Part shown: positions 28,105 to 37,000 of the stretch, piece by piece
How the letters are laid out: each line of letters opens with the position of its first letter
Position numbering within the stretch: position 1 is the first letter of the stretch
Notes under the pieces: generated by a model
Seen by the model: only the letters and a program-made list of their open reading frames with translations
What the model was told of the DNA's origin: nothing
Database searches by the model: none
Made by a program: the position numbers and the translations under genes
NCBI GenBank assembly: GCA_035388585.1
Contig: DAOOQE010000002.1
Span: 26,453-90,452, forward strand
Origin: CAG-492 sp035388585
GTDB lineage: Bacteria; Bacillota; Clostridia; TANB77; CAG-508
Length of the DNA stretch: 64,000 bases
Direction: 5' to 3'

Positions 28105-29190
28105 CTAAAATTGATAAACATAGCACTCTAGGTTTCTTCTTCCAAAAGATAAAGCTGCTGAATGAGAACCAAAGAATACATCTAAACTTGAATTTGATAT
28201 TGCACCACCTCTATCTTGAACAACAAACCATCCACCATTTGGCTTATTTGCAAAATATGGTATATAAATTACTGTTCCTATTGGATAACCACTTCCTGCG
28301 GCCAAAGTATACCACTCTGAAGCTTTTGCCCCTGATGAAGTTATTCCATTTGTTTTTCCACAACAACTTGCACATGCACAATAACCAGATGTATTCATAG
28401 TTCTAACAGTTGGAGTAATATCAGCCACTCTTTCAGCTAGTTGAGTTGATGCATTTACTGCAGGATTCGTAGTTGCAGTTCTAACCTCAGAACTTCTTGA
28501 TGTGATTATAATGTCTTTTATCTCAACAACCTTAGTTGTAGGTTGTTTAACAATATTTTCCGAAAGAATTATTGATTCTAATTCAGTATTATCTTTATAT
28601 TTTATTTTTTTTGTTACTTCTTTTAATCCATCAATACCTTTTGTAATAACCACTTCTTTTTTATCTGCCGAACCTTTAGAAATATCATTTACCTTTGTTT
28701 CATATGGAATTACAATTTGTTCTGTTATAATTTTTTCTATAATAGAATTGTAATTTTCAGCCAATAATTTTTCTACAGTTATATCTTCTTGATTTTGAAT
28801 ATTACTATTATCAGTAGTATCTATTTTTTTTACTATATCCAAATTCGAATTTTCACTAGAACTATCTTTTGTTTCTACTACTTCAGAAATAACTTTAGAA
28901 TAATTTTTTTTATCATATATTCTTATAGTTTTATTATCTGATATATCTTCCTCTAAATTTGGAGTTACTTGTTCGTTTGGAAGTAATATTATATGATTCT
29001 CATCAAGTATATCACTAACTTTTGTTTTAGAAGTTAAAACTGTAATTTCATAACCATTTGATAAAATAATCTTTACATTAGTAACTTTAGAGTTAACTGC
29101 GAAAACTGTAATACCCATTAAAAATATAAGAATTATACCTACGGCTATTACTTTTTGAAGTGATATTGACGCTTTATCGTCTTTTTTCAT
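28105..29190 (-). CDS. DUF348/G5/3D-domain secreted wall-active protein (RpfB/YabE-like)
   Basis: A 361-residue exported protein. The start is placed at ATG 29188-29190 (MKKDDKASISL) behind AAAGGAGG; the frame continues 21 codons upstream into the promoter. One hydrophobic helix at about 14-33 anchors or exports it. DUF348-like segments (NVKIILSNGYEITVLTSK, and a second around EKIITEQIVIPYETK) and a G5-type stretch (VITKGIDGLKEVTKKIKY) follow. The C-terminal 3D domain has the three Asp-type motif: SGYCACASCCGKTNGIT, GTVIYIPYF and VVQDRGGAI with SLDVFFGSH. YabE and RpfB relatives cleave or bind peptidoglycan during wall growth or resuscitation. The 3D fold resembles the MltA lytic transglycosylase, so muralytic action is likely but inferred. 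Confidence 0.9.
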   Translation of the reverse strand: MKKDDKASISLQKVIAVGIILIFLMGITVFAVNSKVTNVKIILSNGYEITVLTSKTKVSDILDENHIILLPNEQVTPNLEEDISDNKTIRIYDKKNYSKVISEVVETKDSSSENSNLDIVKKIDTTDNSNIQNQEDITVEKLLAENYNSIIEKIITEQIVIPYETKVNDISKGSADKKEVVITKGIDGLKEVTKKIKYKDNTELESIILSENIVKQPTTKVVEIKDIIITSRSSEVRTATTNPAVNASTQLAERVADITPTVRTMNTSGYCACASCCGKTNGITSSGAKASEWYTLAAGSGYPIGTVIYIPYFANKPNGGWFVVQDRGGAISNSSLDVFFGSHSAALSFGRRNLECYVYQF

Positions 29191-29224
29191 AAGTATTTTT
29201 TCCTCCTTTTTACTAGACAGGCTT

Positions 29225-29253
29225 ATTATACCATTCAAGGATAGGTGTGTCAA
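29225..29253 (-). promoter_or_regulatory. Consensus sigma-A promoter of the 3D-domain gene
   Basis: On the minus strand, perfect TTGACA (29248-29253), a 17-bp spacer and perfect TATAAT (29225-29230) lie just before the ribosome site. The leader would be under 40 nt. Confidence 0.85.
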
Positions 29254-29509
29254 TTAATTTACGGAAGCACATAATCCGCATTTATCAGCACTTACAAATT
29301 ATTAAATATCGATTTCCCTTGAAATACTTACCATTAAATTTTTTCTACTTATTTTATAATTTATAAAAACTTTCTAGAACAAAAATTCTAAAAAATTTCT
29401 TTATTCATTATATTTAAATATCTATAATAAATAAAATAACAAATCATATGCTATTCTTACATGTTAAATATTATATGCAGCTTGTACAAAAAATATTACT
29501 ATTTTTAGA

Positions 29510-29541
29510 AAAATAAACTTCTCTTTCTATTTTAGAAAGAA
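29510..29541 (-). terminator. Possible terminator after the repeat-rich unknown gene
   Basis: CTTTCTA (29523-29529) and TAGAAAG (29533-29539) form a 7-bp stem. The minus strand continues AGAAGTTTATTTTT, a moderately T-rich tail. Confidence 0.4.
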
Positions 29542-29545
29542 AAGC

Positions 29546-30676
29546 TTAAATCTCTCTTTCTTCAAACTTACTTTTTAGATCATATTTTATGCCTTGTGTT
29601 GATTCAATTTTTATTTTTATTAAATTACGCAAATCAGATAGTAAATATAACATATCTTCTCTATAATATTCTTCTTCATCAACTGCTATCATGGCATTTC
29701 CGACTTCCTTAGTTAAATTTTCACTTACAACTTCTTTACCATTTACTTTTACGTTATATATTTTCAAATATTCTTGAATAACATCATTTTCTTCATCAGA
29801 TTCAAAAAAATTCTCTGAAAGGTCCTCTATTTCATCATTTGAATTTCCCAAATTATTTTCTTGTGCATATTCTAGCAATTCTCTATTATTAAAACTTTCA
29901 ATTTTTGAATTAGTCACCACTATTTTTTTAAATTTATATTCTTTGTCACTTATATTTATAGAGTCTTTTTGAGTATAATTTTGGTCAATTATATTTGTAG
30001 ACTCATTTTTAATATGATTTTTTTCAATTATATTTGAAGACTCATTTTTAATATGATTTTTTTCAATTATATTTGTAGACTCATTTTTAATATGATTATT
30101 GTTACTTATAATTATAGAATCATTTTGGATATTTTTTTTATCAATTCTGTTTATAGAATCATTTTGAATATTTTCTTTTATTTTTTCTGTATCCATATCT
30201 TTTAATTTATTATTGTTTAAAAAATATTCCGAACCACAATAATTACTGTTATCCAAGCTTATTATAGCAATTTTAATAAGTTCATTTTCATCATTTCTCA
30301 TAAGATAAGAATAATAATCACAATATTTTCCATCTTTTCTCATAACAATAATCTTATTAATATCATCACCTAAATCTTCTAATGACGATATATAGTAATC
30401 ATCTGTGATATTGTCTTTTATATAAAAACTATTATCAGAAGATTTTACACTTATATTTGAAAATTCTTTTCCATTTATATTTTCTATAATTTTAAAAGAA
30501 TTATCATTAACAAAATCATCGATTTCTTCCTTAGAACATGAATAATTAAGATCATTATTCACCTCAATATTATCACTATTATTATTTATTTTATTATTTT
30601 CTTGAATAATAATTATATCTTTATTATCTTTTAACTTTGAATTTAGATTTTTTAATTTCTTTCTTAAAGTATGCAT
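29546..30676 (-). CDS. Unknown protein with six 13-residue Asn/Ile-rich repeats
   Basis: A 376-residue protein, probably cytosolic (no signal peptide or membrane helix); I do not recognise the family. The N-terminal two fifths (to about residue 165) look globular, with SNISVKSSDNSFYIKDN, IIVMRKDGKYCDYY and ISLDNSNYCG. A low-complexity centre (about 170-250) consists of about six 13-residue units such as NHIKNESTNIIEK and NIQNDSINRIDKK, encoded by 39-bp DNA repeats. The Asp/Glu-rich C-terminal part contains NVKVNGKEV-like and EEEYYREDMLYLLSDLRNL segments and may form a helix bundle. The ATG follows TTAGGAG. Repeat number is likely to vary between strains. Confidence 0.7.
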   Translation of the reverse strand: MHTLRKKLKNLNSKLKDNKDIIIIQENNKINNNSDNIEVNNDLNYSCSKEEIDDFVNDNSFKIIENINGKEFSNISVKSSDNSFYIKDNITDDYYISSLEDLGDDINKIIVMRKDGKYCDYYSYLMRNDENELIKIAIISLDNSNYCGSEYFLNNNKLKDMDTEKIKENIQNDSINRIDKKNIQNDSIIISNNNHIKNESTNIIEKNHIKNESSNIIEKNHIKNESTNIIDQNYTQKDSINISDKEYKFKKIVVTNSKIESFNNRELLEYAQENNLGNSNDEIEDLSENFFESDEENDVIQEYLKIYNVKVNGKEVVSENLTKEVGNAMIAVDEEEYYREDMLYLLSDLRNLIKIKIESTQGIKYDLKSKFEEREI

Positions 30677-31116
30677 TTATTTCTCCTAACCTTATTTGGT
30701 TTTCTATTAGATCATATCACTACATTATAATTTTAACTAATTCTCAAAAATATATTTATTTTATACTAATTCGTATATCTACTTTTATTATTTTATTCGC
30801 AATTGAATACAAAACTACCTTTTAAAAACCAAAACTTTTTTTAATATATCCTATAAAAATATCCAATACTCTTTTTTAACTATTAAAATTAAAATTCTCT
30901 TTTTAATATTACAAAATCAAGATTTTTTAAATATATAGCATAAAAACACCAAATACTCTTTCTTATAAAAATAATACTTTTTTTATTATAAAATCATATT
31001 GATTGTGAAAGTGTTAAATGCTATATGATAAAAAAATATCCAATACTCTTTTTTTACTATATTATAAAAAATTTTAAACAATCTTTTAAAATTAAAAAAC
31101 TATTATACAAAATAAA
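30677..31116. other. 440-bp AT-rich gap with dispersed short repeats
   Basis: No gene or clear RNA is visible. The motif ATCCAATACTCTTTTTT or a near copy appears three times (about 30855, 30946 and 31048), each close to a TATAAAAA-like run. Promoters for the gene to the left presumably lie at its left end, but none stands out. Confidence 0.6.
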
Positions 31117-31899
31117 TTAAGAAATATCAAATAACTTTATAGTGTTATTATATGTTTTTTCAGCAATTTGCTCAGGACTAAGATTTTTTTGTTCAGCAAT
31201 TTTTTCAATTATATATTTTAAATTTGCCGAATCATTTCTCATACCTCTTTTAGGTTCAGGTGATAAATAGGGACAATCTGTTTCCACTAAAATTTTGTCT
31301 AAAGGTATTAAATTAATAATTTCATTTGCATTTTTTGAATTTTTGTAAGTAACAGGACCCGCAAAAGAAATATAAAAACCTAATTTCAATCCTTGTTTAA
31401 CAAGTTCTTCGTTAAAAGGACAACAATGAAAAACACCCTTTTTAATAGGATTAACACTCTCCTTCAATATAGAAATAGTGTCTTGTATTGCTTCTCTACA
31501 GTGTATTACGATAGGTAAACTATATTTATTTGCCAATTCTATCTGCCTAATAAAACACATTTTTTGCAGCTCCTTATTATCTTTATTCCAATAATAATCT
31601 AATCCAATTTCACCAATTGCAACGATTTTTTTAGAGCTTTTAATAATTTCTTCCAACTCCCTCAACTGCTTATCAATCTCTTCCTCAGAATCTGGAATAT
31701 CATTCGGAGAAATTCCACAAGTTGAATAAATAAAATCATATTTATCAGACAACTGAATTGATTTTCTAGACGAATCCAAACTATACCCTGCACTTATAAC
31801 TTTTTTCACACCATTTTTTTGTATATATTTAAAAACTTCTTCTCTATCACAATCAAATTTTTCATCATCATAATGTGCATGCGAATCAAAAATTTCCAT
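31117..31899 (-). CDS. tatD: TatD-family metal-dependent DNase
   Basis: A 260-residue TIM-barrel hydrolase of the amidohydrolase superfamily. The start is placed at ATG 31897-31899 (MEIFDSHAHYDDEKFD) with GGAG six bases upstream; a TTG four codons earlier overlaps that site. Metal ligands appear in the expected order: HAHYD near the N-terminus, Glu in GEIGLDYYW, His in IVIHCRE, His in GVFHCCP and Asp in ETDCPYLSPEP. TatD enzymes are 3'-5' exonucleases and AP endonucleases implicated in DNA repair and RNA turnover. In many Firmicutes the gene lies near metG; that is not the case here. Confidence 0.93.
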   Translation of the reverse strand: MEIFDSHAHYDDEKFDCDREEVFKYIQKNGVKKVISAGYSLDSSRKSIQLSDKYDFIYSTCGISPNDIPDSEEEIDKQLRELEEIIKSSKKIVAIGEIGLDYYWNKDNKELQKMCFIRQIELANKYSLPIVIHCREAIQDTISILKESVNPIKKGVFHCCPFNEELVKQGLKLGFYISFAGPVTYKNSKNANEIINLIPLDKILVETDCPYLSPEPKRGMRNDSANLKYIIEKIAEQKNLSPEQIAEKTYNNTIKLFDIS

Positions 31900-31940
31900 A
31901 TTAATCTCCAATCTTTTAAAAAACTACTTTCGTTGCTCTG

Positions 31941-32220
31941 CAACATTCAAGGTTTATAATATTTTCTTCCAACTTTATAATATATCTTTCAAATTTATAA
32001 TATCTCTTTTAACTTTCTATTATCGCTTTAAGATTTCTTATATATCTTTCAAATTCATAATATCACTTACAGATTTCTTATATCTCTTTCAAATTTAAAA
32101 TATCACTTACAGATTTCTTATATATCTTTCAAATTCATAATATCACTTACAGCTTTCTTATATCTCTTTCAAATTTAAAATATCACTTACAGATTTCTTA
32201 TATTTCTTTCAAAAAATTCT
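31941..32220. repeat. 40-bp tandem array, about six to seven copies
   Basis: Between tatD and acpS a unit containing TATCACTTACAGATTTCTTA repeats with an exact 40-bp period at 32061, 32101, 32141 and 32181. More diverged copies lie at 32021 and 31981 and possibly 31941. Successive copies alternate between TATATCTTTCAAATTCATAA and TATCTCTTTCAAATTTAAAA, so there is an 80-bp higher-order unit. There are no unique spacers, so it is not CRISPR. Confidence 0.85.
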
Positions 32221-32257
32221 AGTGTTTATTTCAAGAATTATTATATATTTTCAAACT

Positions 32258-32626
32258 TTATTTTAAAACAGCTACTACAGTTGCAATAGCAGTCTCTTTT
32301 ACATGAGACAAGCTAATATCTATACTTAATATTTTATCATTTTCTTGTCCATATAAAACAACTTCAGGTCTACCCGATTTAGAGTTTTTTATCTCAATAT
32401 CTTGCCATTTCAATGTATCACTTCCAATTTCAGATAAAGCCTTAAAAACAGCTTCCTTGGCCGCAAAACGAACTGCAAAATGCTGATATTTTGTATCAGC
32501 ACTTATATTGCAGTATGCAATTTCATCTTTAGTATAGATTTTATTCAAAAATTTTTCTCCATGTTTTACTATAGAATTTTTAATTCTTTCAACCTCAATT
32601 ATATCTGTTCCTACTTTTATTTGCAC
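32258..32626 (-). CDS. acpS: Holo-[acyl-carrier-protein] synthase AcpS
   Basis: A 122-residue phosphopantetheinyl transferase that activates ACP with the 4'-phosphopantetheine of coenzyme A for fatty-acid synthesis. Both signatures are present: GTDIIEVERIK at the N-terminus, carrying the first metal-binding Asp, and FAAKEAVFKAL in the middle, carrying the Glu and Lys. ISLSHVKETAIATVVA is at the C-terminus. Length is normal for the family. The ATG at 32624-32626 follows AAAGGAG. Promoter sequences are not obvious in the repeat-rich DNA upstream. Confidence 0.95.
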   Translation of the reverse strand: MQIKVGTDIIEVERIKNSIVKHGEKFLNKIYTKDEIAYCNISADTKYQHFAVRFAAKEAVFKALSEIGSDTLKWQDIEIKNSKSGRPEVVLYGQENDKILSIDISLSHVKETAIATVVAVLK

Positions 32627-32708
32627 AACTTTCTCCTTTATTAAATATATTTTAAAAATAATTATCTGTTAACAGACCAACAATTCATCATAAATCTAAT
32701 GTCCTGAA

Positions 32709-32831
32709 ACAGGAAACTATTTTTAAAATCAAGCGAAGGCGACGTGGGGACCGCCGAAGGCTGTTAAATGCGAAAGCATTGTTACAGCGTCGGTGGGAGA
32801 GCCTATGCAGGATTTAAAAATAATTTCCTGT
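32709..32831 (+). ncRNA. Candidate structured RNA or hairpin element, copy 1
   Basis: The arm ACAGGAAACTATTTTTAAA at the left end is nearly complementary to the right end TTTAAAAATAATTTCCTGT, giving an outer stem of about 20 bp. Inside is a core of about 78 nt with 46 G or C by my count, in DNA otherwise about one quarter GC. The core can fold as GC and GGC pairs with GCC and GC across an internal loop, then GACG with CGTC, and a terminal AATGC-GAAA-GCATT hairpin with a GNRA loop. CCGCC can also pair with GGTGG. The plus strand is preferred because GAAA is then the loop. I do not recognise a known RNA family. It could instead be a small mobile hairpin repeat. Confidence 0.45.
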
Positions 32832-32946
32832 TGATGGACCAACACCCTATTATAAAAACAATTCCATGCTGATAGACCAATACTCTATTATAAAAACAAT
32901 TATCTGTTAACAGACCAACAATTCATCATAAATCTAATGTCCTGAA

Positions 32947-33069
32947 ACAGGAAACTATTTTTAAAATCAAGCGAAGGCGACGTGGGGACCGCCGAAGGCT
33001 GTTAAATGCGAAAGCATTGTTACAGCATCGGTGGGAGAGCCTAAGCAGGATTTAAAAATAATTTCCTGT
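32947..33069 (+). ncRNA. Candidate structured RNA or hairpin element, copy 2
   Basis: Same length (123 bp) and sequence as copy 1 apart from two substitutions. One changes GCGTCGG to GCATCGG and weakens the proposed GACG/CGTC stem; the other changes CCTATGC to CCTAAGC in an internal loop. All other pairings, including the outer stem and the GAAA hairpin, are kept. Confidence 0.45.
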
Positions 33070-33143
33070 TGATAAACCAACACTCTATTATAAAAATAAT
33101 ACCCTATTGATGGACCAAACTCCATAAATAATTTTGCAAAAAC

Positions 33144-33902
33144 CTAATTAGAATCAGTATAATAACTAGAATTCTCATCCCTTGAAACATACCATTTCCC
33201 AATATTCTTAGGATTATTACTCTCATCTGGAACATCAGCAACAACTAATGAAACACCATTTGCTTCAGCCTTTTTAACAAGATCAGTTTCAGAACTAGTC
33301 TCATTATAAACTAAAATCTTTCCAGAACTATCAACTAAACCATACAGATTCTCCTTAACAGTAACTATACAATTCTTATATCCCTTCAATGCATAAACCT
33401 GTTGGAATTCACAAGGCAAAATAACATTTCCATCAATACCAATCATACCATATTTACCATTTTTAAAAACCTTTAAAACATTATCTTCATACCATACCTT
33501 ATTTTTTTGATTAAAATTTTCCAAAGCTTCAATTTTTTCATATTCCGAAAACAGCTGATTACCATTTTCATCAATTGCCTTAGTTTTGTAACTTCCATTA
33601 TTATAATCAACATCATAATTGCATATAAAAACCGTTTTTTCTTTATTCACAACAATTATCATTTCATCATAACTTGGATCAATAACATTATCCCCATTAG
33701 AATTAATAATTCCCCATTTTCCATTTGAATATGATGAATAATAATATCTTTGAGCACTATTAACTTGTTTACTATTATTCTGAGTTAATATTTTGTTTAT
33801 TGCCACAAAAAACATTATAATAACAACAACTGCAATAACTACAGCAAAAACTTTCTTAATATTAAGTTGTTGATCTGGATCATATCTTTTTCCTCTGCCC
33901 AT
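33144..33902 (-). CDS. Membrane-anchored WG-repeat protein
   Basis: A 252-residue protein. The start is placed at ATG 33900-33902 (MGRGKRYDPDQQ) behind GGAGGTAT; a TTG four codons upstream overlaps that site. A short basic N-terminus is followed by one helix at about 19-37, so the rest is probably outside the cell. The body has WG-type repeats: NGKWGIINSNGDNVIDPSYD, then NGKYGMIGIDGNVILPCEF and ENLYGLVDSSGKIL, each the KWGxIdxxGxxvippxYd pattern. WG repeats form beta-structured surface modules of unknown ligand. It lies immediately downstream of the giant RCC1/cadherin-like gene with a 160-bp gap and might be co-expressed, though no function can be named. Confidence 0.82.
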   Translation of the reverse strand: MGRGKRYDPDQQLNIKKVFAVVIAVVVIIMFFVAINKILTQNNSKQVNSAQRYYYSSYSNGKWGIINSNGDNVIDPSYDEMIIVVNKEKTVFICNYDVDYNNGSYKTKAIDENGNQLFSEYEKIEALENFNQKNKVWYEDNVLKVFKNGKYGMIGIDGNVILPCEFQQVYALKGYKNCIVTVKENLYGLVDSSGKILVYNETSSETDLVKKAEANGVSLVVADVPDESNNPKNIGKWYVSRDENSSYYTDSN

Positions 33903-34063
33903 ATATACCTCCAAAAATATAATTATTAAATATACTATATCATTTATTATCTAAAAAGACAATACAACTATTTTCGAAATATATTATTTCTTTATTTCAT
34001 TATTATTTCTAAGCATTTTTTTGGAATTTTTTAGATTTAACTATCAAATCATATTTTTTTATT

Positions 34064-37000
34064 CTACTCCTTTTTACCATAGTTTTTCTTAATAATATTT
34101 CTATCTAAAACATTTACAATTCCATCTTCATTCAAATCATACATTCCTTTTTCTTCCTTATTATCCTCTGTTATAATTGTTCCATAATAATCAACAATTT
34201 TTACTAAATCTGAAATTTCAATTTCCCCAGATTTACTAATATCTCCACCAATTAATTCATATTCATCTAATATAATCAATTCACCATTTTGAATAATAAG
34301 ATCATTCACCCTATGGCTTAAATAACCTTTTTTTGTTACTATAACGCAATATTCTCCAGCATCTGGAACTTCTATTTCAACATTACCTATTTCATCTGTC
34401 TCAGTTTGTAAAATCGGTTCAATCATATTTTCAGTTTTGTAAACTAAAACTGATGCTTTATGAATACCATTTTTATTTTCTGTAATAATTTTACCATCAA
34501 TATTAGTTGTTTTAATAATGTTAATATTGAATTGTTTTTCTGTTTCATCTTCAGAAATAACTTTTATTACTTTGTTAGTTAAAGGTGAACTTAAATTAAT
34601 ACTAGATGAATAATTAGATAATTGCTTTATACCACCAAGTTCTATACTTGCCTTACCACTTTCTGATGTTACTACAATATTCACATCAGAAGTTCCACCT
34701 TTAACTTTACCTGTATAGTTTCCATCTACATCTGGCGTTAGAACATTTTCATTTAACTTAACTATAATATTAGTATTACTATTTCCTTTATATAAAACAA
34801 CATTATAAGTTTTAATAGTTGTACCGTCTGGTGCTGTTACAACAATTGGAACAATTGTCCTTTCTTCTTGAGGATTAATAGTAATTTCACTTTGTGCTAT
34901 ATTTCTAACAATCAATTCATCACCTATTCTTATTTGAGCATACTGTGCATTTGTTCTCACCTCAATTATGGCTTTTTGAACTAACCTTTTTACCATCATA
35001 GGATATGAATCTGTAGTACCTTCTTCTAGTTGAGCAGTTTTTCCATTTACAACAACACTATTTAAACTAATATCATCTGATTCCCTAATTAATTCAATAC
35101 TAAATATTTTTTCTAAACCACTTTCAGACTTAACCTTTATAGTAAAAATCTTTCCTTGTAAACTTTCTAGCATATTTACATTTACTCTTAAACTAGCTAC
35201 ATAGTCTACTCCTTCATATTCTATTATAGAATAATTACTTTCTGCCATAATAAACATTTCATATTCTGTTCCGATTTTGTCAACAACAGAACTAAATTTA
35301 TTAGTTTCATTTTCAAAAACAGCATCTTTATCATTAATTTTTACTGTAGAAATATTTGTTGATGTAGAAATTTTTTCAATATACAAATTTGTAATTTCTG
35401 TCACTCCAGATTGAGAAATAACAGTAATTGGAATTATACTTGATTTTTGAGGTTCTAAAGTTACATTTTCTTGTGTAATATTCAAATTTTCTGTTCCAAG
35501 TAAAATTCTTACTCTTGCATATTCATTATTTGTTATTGCTCTTATTTGAGCTGTTGACTCAGTATCAAGGACTTTTGCAACATATTTATCTTCAGCATCT
35601 TTGCTTATTAACTCACCATTAAAATATATCTCTTTTAATGACGCATCTGTTGACATTTTTTCAATTTCTATATCTGTTTCTTCATAATCACCACTTTCTG
35701 CTGTTACTTTAATTTTAAATTGATTTGTTTGCTCTAATGTTTGTACTTCATGTGTTAAAGTATGAGTTTCTTGTGCTAAAATATTTTGATTAATATCTAA
35801 AATCTCTATTTTAGCATATTCACTTTCAGCTGTTGCGCTAATCATTACAGTATTTCTATTTTCATAAATAATTTGTTTGAATTTACCTTCTGCTTTTTCT
35901 ACATTTTCACCTTCAAACTTAATATTTTCTATATTTTTATTAGTAGATATTTTTTCAATTTTAATCAATTTTTCATTCACCAATCCTGATTGACTTGTTA
36001 CTTTTATTGGAATTTCAATAAATTTAACAGGTTCTGAAATATCAACTATTTTTTCTATTACTTGAGTACTTTGTTGTCCTTGTATCTCAGCCACAGCATA
36101 AATATTTTCCGCTACCAATCTTATATTAATACTCTGATTTGTGTCTAAAAGTTTCAAACTATAATTATCATCAATATCTTTATCTATTATTATTTCATTT
36201 ACAAATATTTCCTGTATTGCATTATTAGTAGACTCTCTTGTTAAACGAATTTCATAATCCTTATATGTTCCATCTTCCGCAACAATTCTATATGGAATAT
36301 TATAATTTTGTGTTTCTAATTGATTAGTATTATATGTAAATTCCATAATACTAAAAATTTCTGTTTCATCATATATAATTCTTGCATATTCAACTTCAGA
36401 TTGTATTTTTATATTTACCTGTGTAGCATCTGAATTTATAAAGCTTTCACTTACATTATTTATTGTATTTAAACCAACCTCGTTTATATAAACACTTTGC
36501 AGATTAGAATTATGTGAAATAATATCAATATTTAATTCATATGATTTCAATGTTCCATCTTCTGCACTAACATTTATTGGTATTACTAAATTTCTATTAA
36601 ATCCTTTTTCAATTTCAACTATTGATTCACCTGTAACACCAGTATCTATATTATTAATAACAATTCTTGCTCCTGAATGAGTTGTCTTAACTCTTAAAAT
36701 ACATTTGCTATTTTCATCAGTTACAGTTGTCATATACTTACCGTTTTCTATGCTAAAAATTTCTAATCCATCTAATTCTAATAATTCGATTGATGCATCA
36801 TCAGATAATTGCATAATTTCCAAATATCTTATTTCTTCTGTTGAATCAGCTGCAATAACCTTTATTTGAACAGTTGTAGTACCAACACCAACTAAATTCT
36901 TATCTATTTGTGCAATTTGTGTACCTGTTGAAATATTATCTATAACTACAATTGCTTCTGGCGATTGCGATGTAACATTTATCACTGTATTACCATTTCC

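Larger units (their letters stand above)
32653..33095. repeat. Tandem duplication (238-bp offset) carrying a GC-rich structured element
   Basis: The stretch from ATCTGTTAACAGACC near 32660 recurs at about 32898 with a constant 238-bp offset through about 32850/33090. In the 123-bp core the copies differ at two positions. The flanks are themselves repetitive: units of about 38 bp containing GACCAAC/GACCAAT then CTATTATAAAAACAATT lie between and after the cores. No gene is present in 32627-33143. Confidence 0.85.

Noticed and set aside
31941..32220. Regular 40-bp repeats as a CRISPR array
   Set aside because: The whole 40-bp period repeats; there are no unique spacers, no cas genes and no direct-repeat palindrome. 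It is a plain tandem array.
32627..33143. Insertion sequence or group II intron remnant
   Set aside because: There is no transposase or reverse-transcriptase frame, no domain V-like hairpin and no clear target duplication; the features fit a duplicated structured element better.
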